A DNA stretch of 6,788 bases from CAYXTC01 sp964479375 (GTDB lineage: Bacteria; Patescibacteriota; Minisyncoccia; Minisyncoccales; GWA2-38-27), in assembly GCA_964479375.1 (NCBI GenBank), contig CAYZKD010000026.1, forward strand, positions 1 to 6,788, given 5' to 3'. Position 1 is the stretch's first letter, and the number at the start of each line of letters is the position of its first letter. The position numbers and the translations under genes are program-made. The notes under the pieces were generated by a model. It was not told where the DNA came from. It saw nothing but the letters and a program-made list of their open reading frames with translations, and did no database searches. Positions 1-5,337 of the stretch are shown here, one piece after another.

Positions 1-87
1 AAACTCCATAGGGTTTAGGCCTTACGGAGTCTAATATGTATCTGGCATTATGCAGTAGGTGCGCTGGTTCACATGATACCATCTGAA
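1..87 (-). pseudogene. Decayed C-terminus of a second transposase-like protein
   Basis: One minus-strand frame reads FRWYHVNQRTYCIMPDTY, stop, TP, stop, GLNPMEF up to the window edge. W-Y-x-x-x-x-R-T-Y/H … P-x-G-L-x-P-M-E-F resembles the end of IS481-like integrases (WYNxxRTHxxL…TPxEF), but two in-frame stops (31-33 and 22-24) show it is dead. It differs from the remnant at 267-377, so two distinct elements seem to have left traces. The remnant may continue beyond base 1. The evidence is a short degenerate pattern only. Confidence 0.35.
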
Positions 88-120
88 AAAATGTGGGAGG
101 ACGGGCCTCCCACATTTTTT
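86..120. terminator. Strong bidirectional Rho-independent terminator
   Basis: A perfect 15-bp inverted repeat (AAAAAATGTGGGAGG at 86-100 and its complement at 106-120) with the 5-nt loop ACGGG. It has a GC-rich core and six Ts at the base on either strand, so it can act in both directions. On the minus strand it is the first canonical terminator after the dehydratase gene, so the operon transcript probably extends through the remnants to about this point. Confidence 0.9.
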
Positions 121-245
121 AGTATGTTATACTTCTCAACCGCCTTTTTAATCATTTCTTGCCACTTTCCGTATTTCCCAGAGTTCATCAAGTTGTCGTA
201 GAAAGGCGCTATTATAGAGTAATTTTTATTTTTTCTATCTGCCAT
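121..245 (-). pseudogene. N-terminal fragment of a class I SAM-dependent methyltransferase
   Basis: From the ATG at 245 the frame reads MADRKNKNYSIIAPFYDN followed by LMNSGKYGKWQEMIKKAVEK. The Y-x-x-I-A-x-x-Y-D-x-L-M pattern is the usual N-terminal helix of Methyltransf_25/UbiE-like methyltransferases. Similarity stops about 42 residues in, where a full enzyme would go on to the VLDLGCGTG SAM-binding loop. Instead the frame runs straight through the intrinsic terminator at 86-120 and ends at TGA (69-71). A TATAAT box lies directly before the ATG but has no matching -35 at normal spacing, and no Shine-Dalgarno is visible. A short functional peptide is possible but unlikely. Confidence 0.55.
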
Positions 246-266
246 ATTATAGGTTGTTAACGACAA

Positions 267-377
267 TTACTTCGGCGACGTCTGGCCGAACATCCAATGA
301 GGCCTTTCTATGTTGTGCCATAATAGCCACTGATTGCGGTTTCACGAAGAAGTCAGCAGCGCTTTCCAAAGAATGGC
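267..377 (-). pseudogene. 3' remnant of an rve (DDE integrase core) transposase
   Basis: On the minus strand, 341-270 encodes NRN then QWLLWHNIERPHWMFG and QTSPK, ending in TAA at 267-269. The pattern W-L-x-W-x-N-x-x-R-P-H-W-x-x-G-x-x-S-P is the C-terminal signature of IS481/IS3-type integrase-core transposases. Upstream the frame is interrupted by TGA at 342-344. The other frame continues as AADFFVK, so a one-base shift near 337-341 would join the two. Nothing of the catalytic core remains: the 5' part is gone and the remnant abuts the 26-bp palindrome and the dehydratase 3' end. Recognition rests on this short signature, so the IS family is not certain. Confidence 0.62.
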
Positions 378-403
378 TTCTAGAATCCGTACGGATTCTA
401 GAA
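378..403. repeat. Perfect 26-bp palindrome downstream of the dehydratase gene
   Basis: The sequence reads identically on both strands: TTCTAGAATCCGT followed by its exact complement, centred between 390 and 391. It is built of two copies of the 8-bp palindrome TTCTAGAA flanking TCCGTACGGA. It starts 12 bases past the dehydratase stop. No T-run follows on either strand, so it is not a standard intrinsic terminator. It could be a hairpin protecting the mRNA 3' end, a protein-binding site, or a recombination/insertion scar. Confidence 0.8.
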
Positions 404-414
404 TATGTTTGAAC

Positions 415-2241
415 TTATTCGAAGGTCGGCACTAGTTCCTTCAGGGCTTCCTTGATATTCTCTTCTTTTCCCAATTCTTTTAATTTTTCTTCAAGAAAAG
501 ACTGATCTATTGTTGACAGTTTTGCTTTAAAAATCCTTTGATTTTCTGTAGACAGAGTTCCTTCTTCTGTCATTAAGACCTCCTCGGAAAGCTTCTCTCC
601 CGCCCTGGGCTTTGTAAAGACAATGGGGATATCTTTATCCGGCTCAAGTCCTGAAAGTTTTATCATCTCTTTGGCTAAATCCAGTATTTTCACGGGCTTT
701 CCCATGTCCAGCACAAAGACCTCTCCCCCCTTACCCATTTCCCCTGCTTGCATTACCAAGAGAACAGCCTCCGGGATCATCATAAAATAACGCTTCATAT
801 CCGGATGGGTAACCTCCACGGGACCACCCCTTTTAATTTGCTCTCTAAAGGTGGGAATAACGCTTCCCCTGCTGTCTAAAACATTGCCAAACCTTACAGA
901 GATGAACTTGGTACTGTTTTTTTGATTAAAAGCCTGGCATATCATCTCCCCCGCTCTTTTGGTAGCCCCCATAACAGAACTTGGATTTACTGCTTTGTCT
1001 GTAGAGATGAAGATAAATTTTTCTGTATTATTCTGCAAAGCCGCCTCCGCCAGTATTTTGGTGCCGAATACATTGTTGTTTACCGCTTCCTCGGGCTGCT
1101 TTTCCATTAAGGGAACGTGCTTGTATGCTGCGGCGTGAAAAACAATATCAGGCTTATAATCTGCGAATATTTCTTTTATTTTCTGCTCCCCTGTTATATC
1201 CACAACCAAAGATTCTATTTTAAGATAAGGGAAACTTTCTTTTAATTCCTGGCCTATGTTGAAAATACCGCTCTCGTCCTGGTCCAAAAGTAAGACAGAA
1301 GAGGGGGCGAATTTACATGTTTGTCTTGCCATCTCAGATCCTATAGAGCCTGCGGCTCCTGTAATTAATACCTTTTTGCCTTTTATAAAGCGGTTTACAG
1401 CATCGCTGTCTAAAGAAACCGGCTCCCGCCCCAACAAATCTTCCACCTGAATGCTTCTCAGGTCCTTCAGGGAAAGCCCCTTTTGGATTACTTCGTTAAT
1501 CGGCGGGGCAACCTTGATTTTTTCAAGACCTGCCTTTCTTCCCAAGTCCACTGCTTTCTTAATAGCGTAAGAGCCCGCGGAAGGAAGAGCCACAATCATA
1601 GTTTCAATATCTTCTTTCTCTACCACCTCCGGGATGTCTTCGATAGCCCCCAAAACCTTAACCCCGTGAATGGAGATACTTTTCTTTTCGGGGTTATCAT
1701 CCACAAAACCCACGGGAGAAAAGGGGCTTTCCTCAAAACCCATCATATTTCTTAATATCTGGTCTCCTGCCTGGCCCGCTCCTACGATCAAGGTCCTCTG
1801 CCTCGGCTTGTTTCCTTTTCTAAAGAGTTCCAGATAAATTCTTTTGGAAAACCTTATGCCCCCGCAAAGGATAAAAACTAAGATATAACTAACTATTAAA
1901 GTAGACCGGGGGAAGCCTTGAAAACTTTGAAGGAAGAATATAGAGGCCCCCAGAAAAACAAAGCTAAGAGTGGTGGCCTTAAAAAGAGAGACCAGCTCTG
2001 TGGTGCTGACAAAACTCCAGGAAAAAGAATAAAGACGGAAAAAATAGAAAGCAGGAATACAGAAAAGCAGCGCCAGAATTATCATATTCTGGAGCAGTCC
2101 TTTTTCCAGATATTCTGCAGGAACCTTCCCGTCAAATCTAATCATAAAAGCCGCTACCACAGACAAAGAGACAAGAACAATATCTGCTATTACAAAAAGC
2201 GTTAGTCTTTTTCTGGCAGTTTTTCTTATCTTAAGATTCAT
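415..2241 (-). CDS. Membrane-anchored UDP-GlcNAc 4,6-dehydratase (WbpM/PglF/CapD type)
   Basis: NAD(P)-dependent short-chain dehydrogenase that removes water from UDP-GlcNAc to give UDP-2-acetamido-4-keto-2,6-dideoxyhexose, precursor of bacillosamine, QuiNAc, FucNAc and related sugars. The 608 aa match the long form. There are four hydrophobic N-terminal segments (about 13-35, 50-70, 83-104, 112-127); a first Rossmann domain (LIVGAGQAG 151-159); then the catalytic domain with ITGAAGSIGSE (293-303), AAAYKHVPLME (370-380), FISTDKAVNP (411-420), SSVMGATKRAGEM (421-433) and FGNVLDSRGSVIP (451-463). The usual Tyr of the YxxxK motif is Met 424 with Lys 428, the Ser-Met-Lys arrangement known in WbpM-like enzymes. 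PRAGEKLSEE (545-554) closes the domain. AAGGAG four bases before the ATG is the clearest Shine-Dalgarno in the window. It overlaps the aminotransferase by 11 bp and is the last intact gene of the operon. Confidence 0.95.
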   Translation of the reverse strand: MNLKIRKTARKRLTLFVIADIVLVSLSVVAAFMIRFDGKVPAEYLEKGLLQNMIILALLFCIPAFYFFRLYSFSWSFVSTTELVSLFKATTLSFVFLGASIFFLQSFQGFPRSTLIVSYILVFILCGGIRFSKRIYLELFRKGNKPRQRTLIVGAGQAGDQILRNMMGFEESPFSPVGFVDDNPEKKSISIHGVKVLGAIEDIPEVVEKEDIETMIVALPSAGSYAIKKAVDLGRKAGLEKIKVAPPINEVIQKGLSLKDLRSIQVEDLLGREPVSLDSDAVNRFIKGKKVLITGAAGSIGSEMARQTCKFAPSSVLLLDQDESGIFNIGQELKESFPYLKIESLVVDITGEQKIKEIFADYKPDIVFHAAAYKHVPLMEKQPEEAVNNNVFGTKILAEAALQNNTEKFIFISTDKAVNPSSVMGATKRAGEMICQAFNQKNSTKFISVRFGNVLDSRGSVIPTFREQIKRGGPVEVTHPDMKRYFMMIPEAVLLVMQAGEMGKGGEVFVLDMGKPVKILDLAKEMIKLSGLEPDKDIPIVFTKPRAGEKLSEEVLMTEEGTLSTENQRIFKAKLSTIDQSFLEEKLKELGKEENIKEALKELVPTFE

Positions 2242-3331
2242 AAAACTCCTTCACTGTTTTAATTACATAATCGACTTGCCTGTCTTTTATCTCGGGGTAC
2301 ATGGGCAGGGAAATAACCTCGTTTGCTAGTTTCTCTGTCAGGGGAAGATTAAATTTGGAAAGCCCGATCCCCGGCTGCAAATGATTGGCGATGGGGTCTT
2401 TAATTAATGTCTCTATTCCCTTTTCTCTTAAAGACCTGTAAAGTTTATCTCTTTTTTCAGCCCGTATAACATAATTTTGAAAAACATCATAACGGGATCC
2501 CTTTTGGGGCGAGGGGGGTATTTTTAACCCCTTAACTTCTGACAATCCTTTGGTATATTTCTTTGCTATTTCTCTTCTTCTTTTAAGCCACTCAGGCAGA
2601 TACTTCATTTTTACGTTCAATACAGCCGCCTGGAGATTGTCTAATCTGCTCGTAAATCCATAGCAAGTAATCCTTTTCTTTGTTTTTTGGCCGTGGTTTC
2701 TTAGAAGACGGATTCTCTCTGATACTTTTCTGTTGTTGGTAGTTATTGCTCCTCCGTCTCCTAAAGCCCCAAGAACCTTGGCAGGATAAAAACTAAAACA
2801 GCCCGTTAAGCCAAAACTTCCTCCTTTCTTTCCTTTGTATTCTGCCCCAAGGGCCTGGGCCGAGTCTTCGATAATGGTTAAATTATGTCTTTTAGCAATT
2901 CTTTTTATCTTGTCCATTCGGCAAACTCTGCCGTTAAGATGGACCGGGATTATGGCTTTTGTCTTAGAAGTAACAGCCTGTTCTATTTTTTCCACATCCA
3001 TTAAATAGTCAAACCCCACATCTATCAGCACAGGAGTGGCTCCAACATGAACTATGGCTTCAATAGTAGAAAAAAAGGTGTGAGAGACCGTGATTACTTC
3101 GTCTCCTTTCCCAACACCCGAAGCCATTAGAGAAAAAATAAGGGCGTCGGAGCAACTGTTAAGGCCTACGGCATATTTGGTTTTGGTATAAGAAGCCAGG
3201 TTTTGCTCGAACTCCTCAACATCCTCCCTTAGAATCAGGTCTCCTCTAGAGATCGTCCTGTTCAAGGCTTTATCAATCTTTCCCTTCAAGTTCTTGTACT
3301 GAAGGGGATAATTTACAAAGGGAACTTTCAT
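2231..3331 (-). CDS. DegT/DnrJ/EryC1/StrS family sugar aminotransferase
   Basis: Cytoplasmic PLP-dependent aminotransferase that converts a keto group of a nucleotide sugar (or a related keto sugar) to an amine, usually with glutamate. Length of 366 aa is normal. Landmarks: NSCSDALIFSL (58-68) binds the PLP phosphate; SHTFFSTIEAIVHVGATPVLIDV (83-105); IIPVHLNGR (127-135); EDSAQALGAEY (155-165) with the pyridine-binding Asp 156 and Gln 159; SFYPAKVLGALGDGGAI (180-196) with the Schiff-base Lys at 185; LRNHGQ (210-215); SRLDNLQAAVL (228-238). Its start overlaps the upstream transketolase stop by 4 bp with no strong Shine-Dalgarno. Its stop overlaps the downstream start by 11 bp. Next to a UDP-GlcNAc 4,6-dehydratase, the simplest substrate is the 4-keto-6-deoxy product, as in the PglF-PglE pair. 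A role downstream of the transketolase cannot be excluded. Confidence 0.93.
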   Translation of the reverse strand: MKVPFVNYPLQYKNLKGKIDKALNRTISRGDLILREDVEEFEQNLASYTKTKYAVGLNSCSDALIFSLMASGVGKGDEVITVSHTFFSTIEAIVHVGATPVLIDVGFDYLMDVEKIEQAVTSKTKAIIPVHLNGRVCRMDKIKRIAKRHNLTIIEDSAQALGAEYKGKKGGSFGLTGCFSFYPAKVLGALGDGGAITTNNRKVSERIRLLRNHGQKTKKRITCYGFTSRLDNLQAAVLNVKMKYLPEWLKRRREIAKKYTKGLSEVKGLKIPPSPQKGSRYDVFQNYVIRAEKRDKLYRSLREKGIETLIKDPIANHLQPGIGLSKFNLPLTEKLANEVISLPMYPEIKDRQVDYVIKTVKEFYES

Positions 3332-4227
3332 AGTTTTTTAGAGATGATTTGTGCCAGTTTTTCGGCATTAAGATTATACTTGTTTCTAAGATAATCGGCA
3401 CTCCCTGTTAAAGAAGGGTATTCATCCGGCACCCCTATCCTTTCAAAAAAGCCCTGCCAGTCAGATTCTGCCAGGATTTCTGCCACGGCAGATCCCAGCC
3501 CTCCTATTATATTATGTTCTTCAATAGTAAAAACCTTATCAAATCCTTGCACCCCTTTTAACAAACTCTCCTTATTAATAGGCTTTAGGGTGTGAAGACT
3601 TATCGCTTTTAAGTTATACTCTTGGGCAACCTTCAAAGCAAGCCCCGCTCCAATGCCAGTAGCAATTAACACTCCTTTCTCTCCCTGTTTCAGAACAGAG
3701 GGCTCCCCTATTTTAAGTTCAGGTTTTCCGTGATAAAGATTTTCTTCTCCGCTTCTTCCCAGCCTTAAATAAGCAGGGGTTTTAATATTATAGATTTCTT
3801 CCATTAGAGATTCTGTTTCTGCGGGATCTGCAGGGCAAACGACTGTCATATTGGGCAAACTTCTTAAAACAGCCAGATCCTCTATAGCATAATGAGTAGC
3901 CCCCAAGGTACCATAAGAGAATCCGCCTCCCACTCCTATTATTTTTACATCCAGATTCTGATAACAAACGTCATTCTTAATCTGCTCCAGGCACCTCAAG
4001 GTGGTAAAGGGAACAATAGAATAAACATAAGGTTTTTTCCCGCTCAGAGCCAAGCCTGTAGCAACGCCCATCATGTTTTGCTCTGCCACTCCGCAGTTGA
4101 TAAACCGGCGGGGAAATCTCTCTTTAAAGTCCTCAAAAACAGAAAACCCCAAGTCCCCTGTCAGAAGATAGACGCTGTCGTCTTTCTCTGCTATTTCAGT
4201 TAAACTTTTAATGAAAGCGTTTCTCAT
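3328..4227 (-). CDS. Transketolase, C-terminal (pyrimidine-binding plus C-terminal domain) subunit
   Basis: Partner of the preceding subunit; together they would make a heterotetrameric TPP enzyme. The 299 aa carry the transketolase pyrimidine-binding domain (about 1-165) and the transketolase C-terminal domain (about 175-295). The catalytic Glu that activates the TPP aminopyrimidine is E49 in NCGVAEQNMMG. GATHYAIEDLAVLRSLPNM (109-127) holds the conserved His (112), CPADPAE (131-137) ends the first domain, and IEEHNIIGGLGSAVAE (235-250) is the C-domain signature. It starts inside the previous gene's stop (ATGA) and ends in another ATGA shared with the aminotransferase, so the three genes should be translated in a coupled way. 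1-deoxyxylulose-5-phosphate synthase is a relative, but the split form and short length favour a transketolase-like enzyme. Confidence 0.93.
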   Translation of the reverse strand: MRNAFIKSLTEIAEKDDSVYLLTGDLGFSVFEDFKERFPRRFINCGVAEQNMMGVATGLALSGKKPYVYSIVPFTTLRCLEQIKNDVCYQNLDVKIIGVGGGFSYGTLGATHYAIEDLAVLRSLPNMTVVCPADPAETESLMEEIYNIKTPAYLRLGRSGEENLYHGKPELKIGEPSVLKQGEKGVLIATGIGAGLALKVAQEYNLKAISLHTLKPINKESLLKGVQGFDKVFTIEEHNIIGGLGSAVAEILAESDWQGFFERIGVPDEYPSLTGSADYLRNKYNLNAEKLAQIISKKL

Positions 4228-5027
4228 CTTTCCAATTCTTCTAAGGCCTCTTTATACTCTTTTCCGCTAAAATGTTTGTAATGGGAAATCAGTTTGTCCT
4301 CCAGAAAAGAAATCCCTTTCCCTTTTACGGTATGGGCCACAATTAAACTGGGGCTTCCTTTTTCAAAAGGAACTTCAGACAAAACTGCTGTTATCTCTTC
4401 CACGCTATGGCCGTCTGCTTCTTTCACACTCCAGCCAAAACTCTGCCATTTCTCCTTTAGGGGCTCTATATCCAACACCTCGCTTGTTCTCCCCATAGCC
4501 TGAATTTTATTATAATCAATAATTGCTACCAGATTGTCTAATCGGTGGTGGGAAGCAAAAAGGGCCGCTTCCCAATTAGAGCCCTCCTGGCATTCCCCGT
4601 CAGAAAGAAGAGCAAAAACCTTGTATTCTTTTTTATCGTTTTTGGCAGCCAAAGCAAGACCCGAAGCCATGGGCAAGCCGTGCCCCAAAGAACCGGTAGA
4701 AACCTCAACCCCGGGCATACACCGATAAGTAGAGTGTCCTGCCATCTTGGTTCCCTCCTTACAATACTGTTGCAAATCTCTCTCGGAGAAAAAACCCTTT
4801 TGGGACAAAACAGCATAGAGAGCAGCCACTGCATGACCCTTGCTTAAAACAAACCTGTCTCTGTCTTCCGATGAAGGATCTTTAGGATTTATAGAAAGGA
4901 TATTGTAATAAAGGGCGATAAGGATTTCTATACAAGACAAAGAAGACCCGATATGGGCTTCTTTGGCTTGATGAATCATTTTTAAAACTTTCAGCCTGGT
5001 ATCTTTTGCCAGTTGGGGATAATCCAT
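4224..5027 (-). CDS. Transketolase, N-terminal (TPP pyrophosphate-binding) subunit
   Basis: Half of a split transketolase-type enzyme that moves two-carbon ketol units using thiamine pyrophosphate; the other half is the next gene. At 267 aa it has the usual length for the N-terminal subunit. Visible family features: HIGSSLSCIEIL (25-36), DRFVLSKGHAVAALY (57-71), GHSTYRCMPGVEVSTGSLGHGL (97-118, with cofactor-facing His at 97 and 115), and the TPP/Mg motif SDGECQEGSNWEA (142-154) closing at N173 in IIDYNK. KGKGISFLED (235-244) is also typical. The first residue of the usual GDG is Ser, a common variation in this subfamily. ATG at 5027 is chosen because it lies just ahead of conserved sequence and at the predicted transcription start; the nearby ATG at 5031 is out of frame. 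Its TGA overlaps the next ATG by 4 bp. In a glycan cluster it may serve a sugar-specific reaction rather than the pentose phosphate pathway, which is inference. Confidence 0.93.
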   Translation of the reverse strand: MDYPQLAKDTRLKVLKMIHQAKEAHIGSSLSCIEILIALYYNILSINPKDPSSEDRDRFVLSKGHAVAALYAVLSQKGFFSERDLQQYCKEGTKMAGHSTYRCMPGVEVSTGSLGHGLPMASGLALAAKNDKKEYKVFALLSDGECQEGSNWEAALFASHHRLDNLVAIIDYNKIQAMGRTSEVLDIEPLKEKWQSFGWSVKEADGHSVEEITAVLSEVPFEKGSPSLIVAHTVKGKGISFLEDKLISHYKHFSGKEYKEALEELER

Positions 5028-5033
5028 ACATTC

Positions 5034-5062
5034 AGTATAGAAAAAGAACGCCTAAAAATCAA
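5034..5062 (-). promoter_or_regulatory. Sigma-70-type promoter giving a probable leaderless transketolase transcript
   Basis: On the minus strand TTGATT (5062-5057) and TATACT (5039-5034) are separated by exactly 17 bp. With the last T of the -10 box at position -7, position +1 is base 5027, the A of the transketolase ATG. There is no Shine-Dalgarno before that ATG. The -35 box is separated from the element's TAAA flank by a single base. The match to consensus is visible; the start site is inferred from spacing. Confidence 0.6.
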
Positions 5063-5067
5063 TTAAA

Positions 5068-5098
5068 GAGCACAGGATTTGAACTATCATCTTCTGAG
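5068..5098 (+). repeat. Left terminal inverted repeat of foldback element
   Basis: Begins GAGCACAGGATT and ends TCATCTTCTGAG. It is the reverse complement of 5305-5337 at 27 of 31 aligned positions with two single-base gaps. The best conserved blocks are the outer 12 bases (one difference) and the inner TCATCT / TCTGAG blocks. Confidence 0.8.
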
Positions 5099-5199
5099 CA
5101 TTAAGATTTTGCTTCAGATGTGCGAGTTCTTTTGAGGAGGCGATGCCTTGGCGTATCGTCGACGAAGAAAACTCGCGCAGATGAGGTAAAATGTTAACG
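5099..5199. repeat. Inner hairpin A of foldback element
   Basis: Arms 5099-5133 and 5164-5199 are complementary at 26 of 35 positions. Most differences are G·U-compatible on one strand or the other, with no clear bias to one strand. The ~30-nt apical region contains GAGGAGGCG (5134-5142), a short GCC/GGC stem, and the 10-bp palindrome TCGTCGACGA at 5156-5165. Confidence 0.7.
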
Positions 5200-5207
5200 C
5201 CCTTGGG

Positions 5208-5305
5208 GAAGCCAGAGAATGAATGATTTCTTTGTTACGCCTCCTCCCCGTAACGCAAGACTATGCCTCGTCGGCAAGCCTTGAAATCACCCATTCTCTG
5301 GCTTC
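5208..5305. repeat. Inner hairpin B of foldback element with two sub-hairpins
   Basis: Arms 5208-5230 and 5283-5305 match at 21 of 23 positions. Both differences are U·G-compatible in a minus-strand RNA. The loop carries hairpin C (GTTACG 5234-5239 with CGTAAC 5249-5254, pyrimidine loop CCTCCTCCC) and hairpin D (TGCC 5264-5267 with GGCA 5273-5276, loop TCGTC, extended outward by AAG/CTT pairing). Confidence 0.7.
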
Positions 5306-5337
5306 TCAGAGAGATGAGTAGTCAGAATCCTGCGCTC
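5305..5337 (-). repeat. Right terminal inverted repeat of foldback element
   Basis: On the minus strand it begins GAGCGCAGGATT and ends CTCTCTGAG, pairing with the left repeat. Its outermost base supplies the G of the sugar transferase TAG stop codon. Confidence 0.8.

Larger units (their letters stand above)
5068..5337. mobile_element. 270-bp MITE-like foldback element
   Basis: The interval between the sugar transferase and the transketolase gene is almost entirely one imperfect palindrome. Its ends form terminal inverted repeats (5068-5098 and 5305-5337). Inside are two long hairpins, 5099-5199 and 5208-5305, the latter with two smaller hairpins in its loop. TAAA stands immediately outside each end (5064-5067 and 5338-5341), as expected of a 4-bp target duplication. 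No frame in it encodes a recognisable protein, so it would be non-autonomous. The element looks richer in G and C than its flanks. It fits a miniature inverted-repeat transposable element, but a structured RNA gene or a large processing/termination structure is possible. On the minus strand the outer stem is followed by CTTTAATTGATTTTT, so it may also end transcription from upstream. I do not recognise the family. Confidence 0.72.

Noticed and set aside
3..33. Imperfect hairpin (ACTCCATAGG with CCTTACGGAGT)
   Set aside because: It lies in the decayed transposase frame, contains mismatches and has no T-run; too weak to call a terminator or RNA.
271..290. TTCGGC…GCCGAA 6-bp stem
   Set aside because: It falls inside the transposase remnant's coding frame and is short enough to be coincidental.
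922..2205. Several plus-strand open frames of 62-95 codons opposite the dehydratase gene
   Set aside because: They are antisense to a clearly conserved gene, have no recognisable domains and no ribosome binding sites.
4294..4847. Overlapping open frames of 64-100 codons on both strands within the N-terminal transketolase gene
   Set aside because: The transketolase frame has strong family motifs throughout; the others are by-products of its base composition.
5068..5098. tRNA-like T-arm: GTTCAAATCC on the minus strand at the left end of the foldback element
   Set aside because: The flanking bases do not form the 5-bp T-stem, and no acceptor, D or anticodon arms are found; the similarity comes from the terminal inverted repeat.
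5068..5337. CRISPR array or group II intron
   Set aside because: The repeats are inverted rather than regularly spaced direct repeats, and no GTGYG start, domain V hairpin or reverse transcriptase is present.
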